6,952 nucleotides of DNA from Tannerella sp. (GCA_031261145.1 JAISJX010000238.1:1-6952), one strand, 5' to 3'; positions 1 to 6,739 are shown, numbered from the stretch's first letter. Made by a program: numbers and translations. The notes: a model not told the origin generated them from the sequence alone.

Positions 1-1496
1 ACAAATTCGCCCTTTGCATCATAAACCGGTGACCAGGGTTGTATGCGGACCATCTCCAAATAATCAAACCCGGAATACCCTGAATAATCGCTTGTTGTCA
101 GAAAAGATTCCGTACCGACGCTCAACCATGAATTGATATCGGCATTGATATTAACTCTGAAATTAAACCTTTTATAATTGTCATTTTTTAAGTAACCTTT
201 CTCATCCGTATAACCACCCGATATGAAATAACCCAGATTCTCGTTTTTTCCGGAAACACTTAAGTTGTGATTCTTGATATGTCCATTTCCCGTAAATGCA
301 CCATACCAGTCGTGATCATAGCCTTCCAGATAGCCCCGGCTTAGATCAGCAGATTTCAGATAAGGGGCAAAACTGTAATCCGGATTCGGCTGAAGAAAAT
401 CAGGCCCGATTCTGCTGCCCCGTTCCCAGTTAGCGTCCCGGATGAATTTGTCAAGCTCCGCCCTTCCCATGGGAAGTATTTCATTAGAAGGAGTTTGTAC
501 GGAATACTGCGTCGAATATTCAAAGACCGGCTTTCCTGCCGGAGTTCCTTTCCGTGTGGTAATGAGCATGACGCCGTTGGAAGCCTGTGAACCGTAAATG
601 GCAGCGGAACTTGCATCCTTCAGGATGTCAATAGACTCAATGTCATTCGTATTCAGGTCAATTAAATTCCCCCGGTAAATAGTCCCGTCCACTACAATCA
701 GCGGAGCGTTGTCGGCTGCGCCTGTTGATAGCGTATTATACCCCCTGATCATCATGGAAGGCTCGCCACCCGCACTGTTGACGGAGCCGATATTCAATCC
801 GGCTACCGATCCCTGTAAGGTCTGTACAATACTGGTATTGACCAACTGCCTGGCATCTTCCTTGATCTTTACACTGGTGATGGAGCCGGTCAGGTCGCTT
901 TTTTTCATCGTACCATACCCTACAACCACGACTTCTTCCAATGCCAAAGCATCCTCTATAAGCGTGATGTTCAAGTTGGTTTGGTTGCCGATGGCAATTT
1001 CCTGCATCGCATATCCTACATAGCTTATTTGCAGGACTGCATTGTCCGGGACATTCAAACTGAATTTACCGTCCACATCCGTTATGATGCCGGTGGTTGT
1101 CCCTTTAACAACTATGCTGGCGCCAATAACCGATTCGCCGCTGGTATCCAGAACAATTCCGGTAATGCGCTTGCCGTCTTGCAGGGAAATTAAATTCGCT
1201 CTCTTGGCAATCAGGATGTGCTTGTTGTTCACGCTGTATGCCAGATCGGTGCCTTTCGTAGCTTCCGTCAGGATTTCGAGAACGGTTTTGTTCTTTGCCT
1301 GAACGGTTACTTTCACGTCATTGTCGATATCACTGTTTTTGTAGAAAAACAAAAAATCAGATTGTTCCTCTATTTCAGACATAACATCATAAATACTTCC
1401 CTCCCGAATGTCTATCGAGACGGTTGCTTTCTGGGCGTATCCTTCGGCTGCTACCGAAAATAACCCTAATAACATAAAGAAAATCGTACATTTCAT
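1..1496 (-). CDS. SusC/RagA-family TonB-linked outer-membrane transporter with STN domain, N-terminal part (3' end beyond window)
   Basis: This is the N-terminal 498 codons of an outer-membrane TonB-dependent importer, open at the left edge with no in-frame stop. The family usually has about 1,000 residues or more, so roughly half is visible. Residues 1-22 form a signal peptide (hydrophobic core FFMLLGLFSVAA, likely cut near YAQ). Residues 24-98 match the STN domain used by signal-transducing receptors. Residues 109-180 match the carboxypeptidase-regulatory-like beta-sandwich (GTTTGIITDVDGKFSL, ISYVGY). LEEVVVVGYGTMKKSDLTGS (186-205) opens the plug domain, followed by IRGYNTLS (250-257), PLIVVDG (265-271) and KDASSAAIYGSQASNGV (293-309), all SusC hallmarks. 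The ATG at 1496 sits behind an A-rich leader; the ATG at 1506 is out of frame. It lies 224 bp after fecR on the same strand. The STN domain and upstream sigma/FecR pair suggest a receptor that both imports and signals. Family is certain; the substrate, presumably a glycan, is inferred and unknown. Confidence 0.95.
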   Translation of the reverse strand, partial: MKCTIFFMLLGLFSVAAEGYAQKATVSIDIREGSIYDVMSEIEEQSDFLFFYKNSDIDNDVKVTVQAKNKTVLEILTEATKGTDLAYSVNNKHILIAKRANLISLQDGKRITGIVLDTSGESVIGASIVVKGTTTGIITDVDGKFSLNVPDNAVLQISYVGYAMQEIAIGNQTNLNITLIEDALALEEVVVVGYGTMKKSDLTGSITSVKIKEDARQLVNTSIVQTLQGSVAGLNIGSVNSAGGEPSMMIRGYNTLSTGAADNAPLIVVDGTIYRGNLIDLNTNDIESIDILKDASSAAIYGSQASNGVMLITTRKGTPAGKPVFEYSTQYSVQTPSNEILPMGRAELDKFIRDANWERGSRIGPDFLQPNPDYSFAPYLKSADLSRGYLEGYDHDWYGAFTGNGHIKNHNLSVSGKNENLGYFISGGYTDEKGYLKNDNYKRFNFRVNINADINSWLSVGTESFLTTSDYSGYSGFDYLEMVRIQPWSPVYDAKGEF

Positions 1497-1549
1497 AATA
1501 CTGCATTTTTTTTTACTTAAAACTATTTTTTTTATTCGTATGTTTACCA

Positions 1550-1557
1550 TAACTTTG
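1550..1557 (+). promoter_or_regulatory. Candidate plus-strand promoter -7 box (TAACTTTG)
   Basis: TAACTTTG matches the Bacteroides -7 consensus TAnnTTTG at every fixed position. At the expected spacing of about 19 nt there is only a T-run (TTTT at 1527-1530), a three-of-four match to the -33 TTTG. It points away from susC into the fecR-susC gap and would start an RNA near 1562. A match of this length in A/T-rich DNA could be chance; what supports it is the correctly oriented terminator about 100 bp downstream. Confidence 0.4.
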
Positions 1558-1582
1558 TTCGTTTTTTTAATTTACTACATGA

Positions 1583-1619
1583 TGCAGCTCGATTCACTTC
1601 GTGCGAAAAAGAGACTGCA
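1583..1619. repeat. Inverted repeat (hairpin) in the fecR-susC gap
   Basis: TGCAGCTC (1583-1590) pairs with GAG-A-CTGCA (1611-1619), giving an 8-bp stem with one bulged A and a 20-nt loop that itself contains a small CAC-TTC-GTG hairpin. It can form in RNA from either strand, so it may belong to the candidate antisense RNA, the susC leader, or both. Confidence 0.45.
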
Positions 1620-1646
1620 CGGGTTTATTAAAACAATTTTTCCTGG

Positions 1647-1683
1647 GCCGGGGAGTGGTCGTAACACTGTCCGGCTTTTTTTT
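1647..1683 (+). terminator. Intrinsic terminator on the plus strand, opposing fecR/susC
   Basis: The arms GCCGGGGAGTG (1647-1657) and CACTGTCCGGC (1665-1675) form an 11-position stem with one G-U pair and one mismatch, a 7-nt loop, and a run of eight T directly after it (1676-1683). The T-run is on the plus strand only; on the minus strand the hairpin is followed by CCAGGAAAAATT, so it does not look like a terminator for fecR. No plus-strand protein gene ends here. Confidence 0.75.
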
Positions 1684-1720
1684 ACATTACTTCGGTATTC
1701 TTCATAGGCAATCCTGTTTT

Positions 1721-2785
1721 TTAATGGTTTATACTCTGTTTTTTTGTACGGGATTTGATAATGATCCCGCTTTCATTTATCTTATAAACAAACTGTTTCT
1801 GATAGTTAATGATTTCCATCACTTCCTCGATCGGCGATTCCAGCCGGAAGACGCCGGTATATTTCTCCTCTTTCAAGTCTTCGCCGGTAATCTCAATTTT
1901 CAGGCCATAGATTTTTTCCAAACGTTGCGTAATCCGGTATAACGGCTCGTCACGGAAGTGGTACATCTTGTTTACCCATGTCCGGGATGTGTCAATCTTT
2001 ATGTTCTCCAAGGTCAGTTCCGACGTCGTTTTATTCAGGAACGCCTGCTGGTTTGGCTTTAACCGGCAGGTTTTCCCCTGTACGCTGTCGGCGGCGGTTG
2101 GCCGAATTTCCACGCTGCCGCTGACCAAGGTCGTAATCGCATAATCGTCCGCCGAATAATCCATCACATTGAACGCAGTTCCCAACACGCTGATTTCCTG
2201 CCGGGAGGTATGAACGACGAACGGTCTTTCCTCCTGGTGAACGACTTCAAAAAAGGCTTCTCCGTCTAAGAACACCTCGCGGAGATGCGCATCAAACTTA
2301 TCCGGGAAATGAAATTTGGTGGAGGCGTTCAACACCACCCTGGTACCGTCGGGAAGGGTTACATGGCTCATCCGCGGCCCGGATTCCACATCCAACTCGG
2401 TGTAATGCGCTTCCGCCGGCGGATTTTCCTTCAACAGTTGCTGTACCCCCAGGGTCGTACCTATAAATATAGCCCCCACGGCGGCATATTTCAGCAATCC
2501 GATCCACAACCGGCGATTGGAATTACCGGCCATCGGTTGAATAGCCGGTTTCGTTTCCGCCTGTCTGAGTTGGGCGAGCAGCCGTTTCCAGCTTTCGCCA
2601 ATCTCTTCGGGAGTAGGATATAATCCTCCTATCCGCAATTCATAAATCTGCTTCAGTTGGAAAAACAATTCCTTATTCGCCTCAGATTCATTGAGCCACG
2701 CAACTAATGTCTTCATCTCTTCTTCGGAGATGCTGTTTTGCAGGTAATGCAAAATGACAGATTCAAGTTCGTCCATTTCATTCAT
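1721..2785 (-). CDS. FecR-family anti-sigma factor with DUF4974-type C-terminal domain
   Basis: An inner-membrane anti-sigma regulator of 354 residues, typical for Bacteroidota FecR proteins. The cytoplasmic N-terminus (about 1-90, with helical acidic segments such as SISEEEMKTLVAWLNESE) should hold the sigma factor. One membrane segment lies near 93-117 (LWIGLLKYAAVGAIFIGTTL). The periplasmic FecR domain spans about 133-228, with DGTRVVLNASTKFHFP (146-161), REVFLDGEAFFEV (169-181) and the LGTAFNV motif (201-207). A DUF4974-type domain follows at about 272-345 and ends in the usual IIIKS. The start at 2785 (MNEMDELES) is 79 bp past the sigma stop; ATG at 2776 is an alternative. Its place between an ECF sigma gene and an STN-bearing susC gene supports a signal-relay role between receptor and sigma factor. 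Family assignment is strong; partnership with these neighbours is inferred from order. Confidence 0.95.
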   Translation of the reverse strand: MNEMDELESVILHYLQNSISEEEMKTLVAWLNESEANKELFFQLKQIYELRIGGLYPTPEEIGESWKRLLAQLRQAETKPAIQPMAGNSNRRLWIGLLKYAAVGAIFIGTTLGVQQLLKENPPAEAHYTELDVESGPRMSHVTLPDGTRVVLNASTKFHFPDKFDAHLREVFLDGEAFFEVVHQEERPFVVHTSRQEISVLGTAFNVMDYSADDYAITTLVSGSVEIRPTAADSVQGKTCRLKPNQQAFLNKTTSELTLENIKIDTSRTWVNKMYHFRDEPLYRITQRLEKIYGLKIEITGEDLKEEKYTGVFRLESPIEEVMEIINYQKQFVYKINESGIIIKSRTKKQSINH

Positions 2786-2830
2786 ACAATATAATTACGA
2801 TTGAAAGTATCCGGCTACTTATTCCGAACT

Positions 2831-2861
2831 GTGATTTTAACATGATTTAAATCAAAATCAC
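2831..2861. repeat. Inverted repeats between sigma and fecR genes
   Basis: GTGATTTT (2831-2838) and AAAATCAC (2854-2861) are perfect 8-bp inverted arms around a 15-nt centre that contains a second, perfect 12-bp palindrome, TGATTTAAATCA (2843-2854). The unit TGATTT therefore appears four times in alternating orientation within 31 bp, beginning 3 bp after the sigma stop codon. It may be a protein-binding site or an mRNA hairpin between the two cistrons. There is no strong U-tract on the minus strand, so it does not look like a terminator. Confidence 0.5.
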
Positions 2862-2864
2862 CGT

Positions 2865-3434
2865 TCAGACAATCCAGCCAAGGAAAGCGGTTAATATGCT
2901 TCGCAGTATTTTCAAGGCTTTGTATATCTGGGCTTCAACTGTCCGGACGGAAATATTCAACATCCGGGCGATTTCCGCATTTTCTATCTCTTCGAGATAG
3001 GCTAACTTGAACACTTCCCTGCATCTTTTAGGCAGTCGATCGATGGCTTTATAAAGGGAAGTCTTTCGTTCCTTACCGATCAGTTCGGTAAGCGGATTGT
3101 CGGAAAAGGAGAGTTCTTCCATTTTCAACTCATGAGCCGCCTGACTCAGATAGTCGTCCCGGACAATTTGATGTTTCAAATAGTCGGAACAGGCATTTTT
3201 AACGGCGCAAAGCAAATAATTCTCGATGGTTTGGTCGATAACCTGGAACGAATCCTGACTCAATAATTTGAGGAACACATCGTGCACCAAATCTTCGGCA
3301 GTCTGGAAATCAACAAATTTACGGGCATAGCACAGCATACCGGGCGCATATTTCTTATACAACCGGCTCAACTGATTCATTGAATCATCCTTCTCTTTTC
3401 CAAAAAAACCATTCTGTTCGTCCATAAAAAGCAT
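2865..3434 (-). CDS. ECF-type RNA polymerase sigma-70 factor
   Basis: A 189-residue extracytoplasmic-function sigma factor, the normal size for the group. Region 2 spans about 22-90, with the core-binding and -10 recognition segment around AEDLVHDVFLKLL (46-58) and NYLLCAVKNACSDYLKH (72-88). Region 4 spans about 125-177: IDRLPKRCREVFKLAYLE, then the helix-turn-helix NAEIARMLNISVRTVEAQIYKALKIL. The first ATG at 3434 is used here. The ATG at 3380 (codon 19, MNQLSRLYKKY) is a serious alternative because AGAAGGA lies 7 nt before it, an unusually good Shine-Dalgarno for this phylum, and region 2 begins just after it. It is first in the sigma, fecR, susC series and is separated from the upstream oxidoreductase gene by a terminator. 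It probably directs transcription of the downstream susC operon; that target is inferred. Confidence 0.95.
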   Translation of the reverse strand: MLFMDEQNGFFGKEKDDSMNQLSRLYKKYAPGMLCYARKFVDFQTAEDLVHDVFLKLLSQDSFQVIDQTIENYLLCAVKNACSDYLKHQIVRDDYLSQAAHELKMEELSFSDNPLTELIGKERKTSLYKAIDRLPKRCREVFKLAYLEEIENAEIARMLNISVRTVEAQIYKALKILRSILTAFLGWIV

Positions 3435-3473
3435 CCGTCTTCTCTATTATTTACTAAGGCATACGAAATAAAC

Positions 3474-3624
3474 AAAATGCAACTGTATTATTATCCCGCC
3501 AAGGATATAATATCGGTAGAAAAAACGTCATCCGGCGCAGTACAACCCCGTACGGGATCGAATACAGGCGGGTATTCCAATTTTCTGCCAACATATTGTC
3601 TCACAGGGACATTAAAATGCAACT
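3474..3624. repeat. 11-bp direct repeat pair upstream of the sigma gene
   Basis: AAAATGCAACT occurs at 3474-3484 and again at 3614-3624, exactly 140 bp apart and both within the 298-bp spacer. Read on the minus strand it is AGTTGCATTTT. Similarity stops at the ends of the 11-mer. Two copies so close together are more than expected by chance and could be regulator-binding sites bracketing the cassette promoter; no known operator is recognised. Confidence 0.4.
3547..3577. repeat. Adjacent palindromes CCCGTACGGG and GAATAC/GTATTC
   Basis: CCCGTACGGG (3547-3556) is a perfect 10-bp palindrome. Three bases on, GAATAC (3560-3565) and GTATTC (3572-3577) form a perfect 6-bp stem with a 6-nt loop. They sit between the two AAAATGCAACT copies, 113 bp or more upstream of the sigma start. 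They may be operators or leader structure; function is unknown. Confidence 0.4.
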
Positions 3625-3702
3625 ACCTTATATAATATATCAATATAGCATCATTAAAAGACAAAGGTCGTAAAAAGAAATATATATTTCATCTTTTTTC
3701 TG

Positions 3703-3733
3703 AAAAAAAAATCAAAAACCAATGTTTTCGATT
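3703..3733 (-). terminator. Intrinsic terminator of the FAD/Fe-S oxidoreductase gene
   Basis: On the minus strand, ATCGAAAAC and GTTTTTGAT (plus-strand 3724-3732 and 3711-3719) form a 9-bp stem with one G-U pair and a 4-nt loop (ATTG). The stem extends by one A-T pair into the last base of the TGA stop codon and is followed by eight T (plus-strand A-run 3703-3710). Position and U-tract fit a terminator for the gene ending at 3733, separating it from the sigma cassette. Confidence 0.8.
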
Positions 3734-6570
3734 CAATTTTCAATGGATCTCGTACATTTGTCCACCAAATAAACGATGGATTGATAGGAAATTCCCGAAT
3801 GGGTTGTAAGTCCGATTTCGCAGGTGCGGCTGTTTGAATAACCGGCCTGCACATCCGTATTTTCGATCGAAGCGCGGAGTTTTCGCAGGGCGTAGGCGTT
3901 TACTTCGGGATGTGTGAACCCTTTGTCGCCCGCAAAGCCGCAACAGCCGACCTCATCCGGGATGATAACCTCCGCAGAACAGAGTTTGGCGAGGGATATA
4001 AGTTTGTTATTCAACCCCATCTTGCGCATGGAACAGGTAAGATGAACCGCTACCGGCTCCTGAACCGGTGTAAAAAACAATTTATCGCGCAGGAAATCGT
4101 ACATAAACCCGGCCGGTTCGTACAGCCTCATTTTCTTGATGGTGTGGCGCATACGGTACAAACAGGGGCTTTGATCGCACAAAACGGGGTATTCGCCCTG
4201 TTTACTGGCCTGCCACAAAGCCGCTTCCAACTCTGCCGCCTTCCGGTCGGCGATATCCGGCATCCCTTTACTTTCCCAAATGGTGCCGCAACAGAGCCGC
4301 TCCATCCCGTCGGGGAAAATGACCTCGTAACCGGCTTTTTGTAAGAGAGATAGCATCGCGTTTACCAAAGGTGTTTTTTCGGACGAGTTACGCGGCATAC
4401 CCATGGTCTGGTTGATGCAGCTTGGAAAATAAACGACGTAATTCTTCTCTTTCCGGCCTGATTTTTGGCCGGTTAGCAGCCTTTGGCCGGGTTGCCGGAA
4501 GGCTTTGGGCATGGATGGCGTCCATAACGGAAGGTGAAATATCGCGTGCATCTTTCGGGTTATACTGCTCATCAGTCTTGTTCCCAGAATTTTATGGGCA
4601 AGGTTTGCGAAGCGTAACGTCCAGCGGAGGAAGGATTTTATCCCGGCAAAATGAGTAGCTGCAAAGCGGCCTGTCTTGCAGGTGATGGGGCGCTCCTGCA
4701 TGTCTTCATGGCGAACATCATGCGTCAATTCCCCCGTATTAATTTCCATCGGGCACGAGGTGGAACAAAGACCGTCGCCGGCACAGGTCTGGTTTCCGGC
4801 ATACCGGTACTGTTTTTCCAGCGTATGCAGGTAGTTGGGATTTTCGCCGCTTTGCTTCAGACGGGCGATTTCTCTTTGGATAACAATGCGTTGCCTCGAT
4901 GAAAGCGTAAAACCGCAGGTCAGACAGTTCACTTCGCAAAATCCGCACTCAATACACTTGTCAATATGCGAATTAGCCAACGGGAACGGCTTGAAATGCT
5001 TGATATGGCAGGCAGGATCATCATTGAAAATGACGCCGGGATTTAATAAATTCTTGGGGTCGAAGAGTTGTTTTACGGACTTCATCACCTCAAAAGCCGC
5101 TTCGCCCCACTCATATTTGACAAAGGGCGCCATATTACGGCCGGTGCCATGCTCGGCTTTCAACGAACCGTTATAAGTGTCTATTACCAGCCTTTTTACG
5201 CCGTCCATCAACGCCTCATAACGTTTCACTTCCACCTCCGTATCGAACGACTGATTCAGGATAAAATGGAAATTCCCTTCCAGTGCGTGCCCATAGATAC
5301 ATGCATCATCGTAACCATGTTTGGCAATCAGCGCTTGCAGGTCGGCAGCGGCTTCGGGCAGGTCTTCGATATGAAACGCGACATCTTCAATCAGGCAGGT
5401 CGTACCTAAACGGCGGCTTCCTCCGACGGTCGGAAATATACCGGAACGAATCGCCCAATAGTTGGAATATTCGCGCTCGTCACCGGTGAAATACACCGGT
5501 TTAAATGTTTTATACGACTCCAGCGCTTGACGGATAATCGCCGCATTTTCCGACAACTCTTCCTTTGAATTGGCTTTTGTCTCAGTCAGGATAGCCGTCA
5601 GCCCTTCGCCGGTAGGGTCGTTCACACAGGCCAGCGATTTGCTGTCCAACAGTTCCGCACTTTTCACAATCCGTTCGCCCTGCCGGTTGACTAACTTTTT
5701 CATCGCAATCACGGCGCGACAGGATTCTTTGATGTCGCTGAAATAGATCATCGCGCTGGCCTTGTGAGGATAATCCGCTTCCGTCTTCATCGTCACCTCC
5801 GAAAGAAACGCCAACGTGCCTTCGGAACCCACCATCAGATGGGTAATAATGTCGAAAGGGTCGTCGAAAGTGACAAAAGGAAGAAGATTTAAGCCGGTAA
5901 CATTTTTGATAGAATACTTGTATCGAATGTGTTCCGACAATTCAGGATTCCGGCGTACGCTGTCGCGCAAGGCTTCAATTTGTCTGATAAATTCCGGTTT
6001 CTTTCGGGCGAAACCGGCGCGACTTTCCGCATCACCGGTATCAAGCACGGTTCCGTCGGTGAACACCATACGTGCCGACAAAAGCATCTTGTCGCTGTTG
6101 GCGTGTGTGCCGCAACTCATTCCCGAAGCATTGTTCATCACAATCCCGCCGACCATGGCGCTTCTCACGGAAGCCGGGTCAGGCGAAAACACTCGTCCGT
6201 AAGGCTTCAGCAACTCATTGACACGCTGGCCGATAATACCGGGTTGCAGCGTAATGGTTTCGGCATCCGGCGCAATGGTATATTTTTCCCAGTGCTTTCC
6301 AGCAACGACAAGCACAGAGTCGCTGACAGACTGCCCCGACAGGCTTGTCCCTGCCGCCCGGAACGTGACCGGAATATCTAACCGGTTTGCAACGGACAAC
6401 AATTCCGATACTTCCCGTTCGCCGGTCGAGCGAATAATTATCTTAGGGATAAGCCGGTAAAATCCCGCATCCGTACCCCAAGCCAACCGGTTCAGTTCGT
6501 CGGTATAAATCCTTTCACGCGGTATAAACTTCTTTATCGCTTGAAGAAAAAAATGATACTTGTCTTTCAT
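3733..6570 (-). CDS. FAD-binding and (Fe-S)-binding oxidoreductase, D-lactate / D-2-hydroxyacid dehydrogenase type
   Basis: A 945-residue fusion of a GlcD-like flavoprotein and a GlcF-like iron-sulfur protein, near the family's usual length. The FAD domain (about 1-265) carries RAAGTSLSGQS (71-81), PDPASVRSAMVGGIVMNNASG (130-150) and MVGSEGTLAF (246-255). The substrate/cap domain follows, with GHALEGNFHF (427-436; H428 and H435 likely metal ligands) and KAEHGTGRN (471-479). One 4Fe-4S motif is C539-x2-C542-x2-C545-x3-C549, the other C596-x5-C602-x3-CP. Two CCG modules close the protein: C718 with CCG 760-762, and C846 with CCG 876-878. No membrane segment or signal peptide is seen, so it is probably a cytoplasmic or membrane-associated enzyme passing electrons to quinone. 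The only plausible start is 6570, 16 nt past a TATATTTG box. It is a single-gene unit closed by its own terminator. D-lactate, glycolate or D-2-hydroxyglutarate are all possible substrates; the sequence does not decide. Confidence 0.93.
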   Translation of the reverse strand: MKDKYHFFLQAIKKFIPRERIYTDELNRLAWGTDAGFYRLIPKIIIRSTGEREVSELLSVANRLDIPVTFRAAGTSLSGQSVSDSVLVVAGKHWEKYTIAPDAETITLQPGIIGQRVNELLKPYGRVFSPDPASVRSAMVGGIVMNNASGMSCGTHANSDKMLLSARMVFTDGTVLDTGDAESRAGFARKKPEFIRQIEALRDSVRRNPELSEHIRYKYSIKNVTGLNLLPFVTFDDPFDIITHLMVGSEGTLAFLSEVTMKTEADYPHKASAMIYFSDIKESCRAVIAMKKLVNRQGERIVKSAELLDSKSLACVNDPTGEGLTAILTETKANSKEELSENAAIIRQALESYKTFKPVYFTGDEREYSNYWAIRSGIFPTVGGSRRLGTTCLIEDVAFHIEDLPEAAADLQALIAKHGYDDACIYGHALEGNFHFILNQSFDTEVEVKRYEALMDGVKRLVIDTYNGSLKAEHGTGRNMAPFVKYEWGEAAFEVMKSVKQLFDPKNLLNPGVIFNDDPACHIKHFKPFPLANSHIDKCIECGFCEVNCLTCGFTLSSRQRIVIQREIARLKQSGENPNYLHTLEKQYRYAGNQTCAGDGLCSTSCPMEINTGELTHDVRHEDMQERPITCKTGRFAATHFAGIKSFLRWTLRFANLAHKILGTRLMSSITRKMHAIFHLPLWTPSMPKAFRQPGQRLLTGQKSGRKEKNYVVYFPSCINQTMGMPRNSSEKTPLVNAMLSLLQKAGYEVIFPDGMERLCCGTIWESKGMPDIADRKAAELEAALWQASKQGEYPVLCDQSPCLYRMRHTIKKMRLYEPAGFMYDFLRDKLFFTPVQEPVAVHLTCSMRKMGLNNKLISLAKLCSAEVIIPDEVGCCGFAGDKGFTHPEVNAYALRKLRASIENTDVQAGYSNSRTCEIGLTTHSGISYQSIVYLVDKCTRSIEN

Positions 6571-6586
6571 TCTGAAAATAATTCAT

Positions 6587-6594
6587 CAAATATA
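6587..6594 (-). promoter_or_regulatory. Promoter -7 box of the FAD/Fe-S oxidoreductase gene (TATATTTG)
   Basis: On the minus strand TATATTTG matches TAnnTTTG fully and ends 16 nt before the ATG at 6570, implying a leader of about 10 nt. The -33 partner is weak: CTTG at 6621-6618, a spacing of 23 nt, slightly long. Confidence 0.55.
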
Positions 6595-6739
6595 TGGTTT
6601 TTTTATAGAATGGAAGACAAGGCTGCCTGTTTTTTTCCTTTCGCACTGTGAATTTAAAATAGTTTAACGCAAAACGGAGTTACAGGAAGTATCCACTAAC
6701 GTCTCATAGTAGCGATTGAATTTTAAAAAGAATAGCACA

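Larger units (their letters stand above)
1562..1683 (+). ncRNA. Candidate cis-antisense small RNA over the susC leader
   Basis: A plus-strand transcript of about 120 nt is suggested by a -7 box (1550-1557) and an intrinsic terminator (1647-1683), with no open reading frame of note between them. Its predicted 5' domain folds into a stem (1583-1590 with 1611-1619, one bulged A) and its 3' domain is the terminator hairpin. It lies entirely within the gap between the minus-strand fecR and susC genes, so it is complementary to the susC mRNA leader or to any fecR-susC read-through RNA. Known background: antisense RNAs over leaders of SusC homologues, such as DonS in Bacteroides fragilis, repress polysaccharide-utilisation operons. 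Assignment to that class is inference from position and structure; the 5' end is approximate and expression is unproven. Confidence 0.4.
3435..3732. other. Intergenic region upstream of the sigma gene
   Basis: This 298-bp spacer presumably holds the promoter of the signalling cassette, but no full TAnnTTTG box is present on the minus strand. The nearest candidate is TTTG (3476-3473) followed 19 nt later by TAAATAAT (3453-3446), a poor -7. Three short palindromes and an 11-bp direct repeat are listed separately or noted here: TATCC/GGATA at 3492-3507 is the smallest. Two short minus-strand reading frames occur, one of 46 codons with ATG at 3594 and stop at 3454, and one of 12 codons at 3692-3654 (MKYIFLFTTFVF). 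Neither has a recognisable family, and both may be chance. Confidence 0.5.

Noticed and set aside
709..1463. Several overlapping plus-strand reading frames of 70-104 codons
   Set aside because: They lie opposite the susC gene, whose frame is continuous and carries all family motifs; none of the plus-strand products resembles a known protein.
1497..1720. A minus-strand promoter for susC of the TAnnTTTG type
   Set aside because: The minus strand of this gap contains no TTTG at all, so a housekeeping-type promoter is not supported; an ECF-dependent promoter is likely, but its consensus is unknown to me and no site can be assigned.
2285..2623. Plus-strand frame of 112 codons opposite fecR, and a minus-strand frame of 69 codons within it
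   Set aside because: Both are shadows of the well-supported fecR gene.
3910..6460. Many plus-strand reading frames of 68-150 codons
   Set aside because: All are antisense to the intact oxidoreductase gene and have no recognisable domains.
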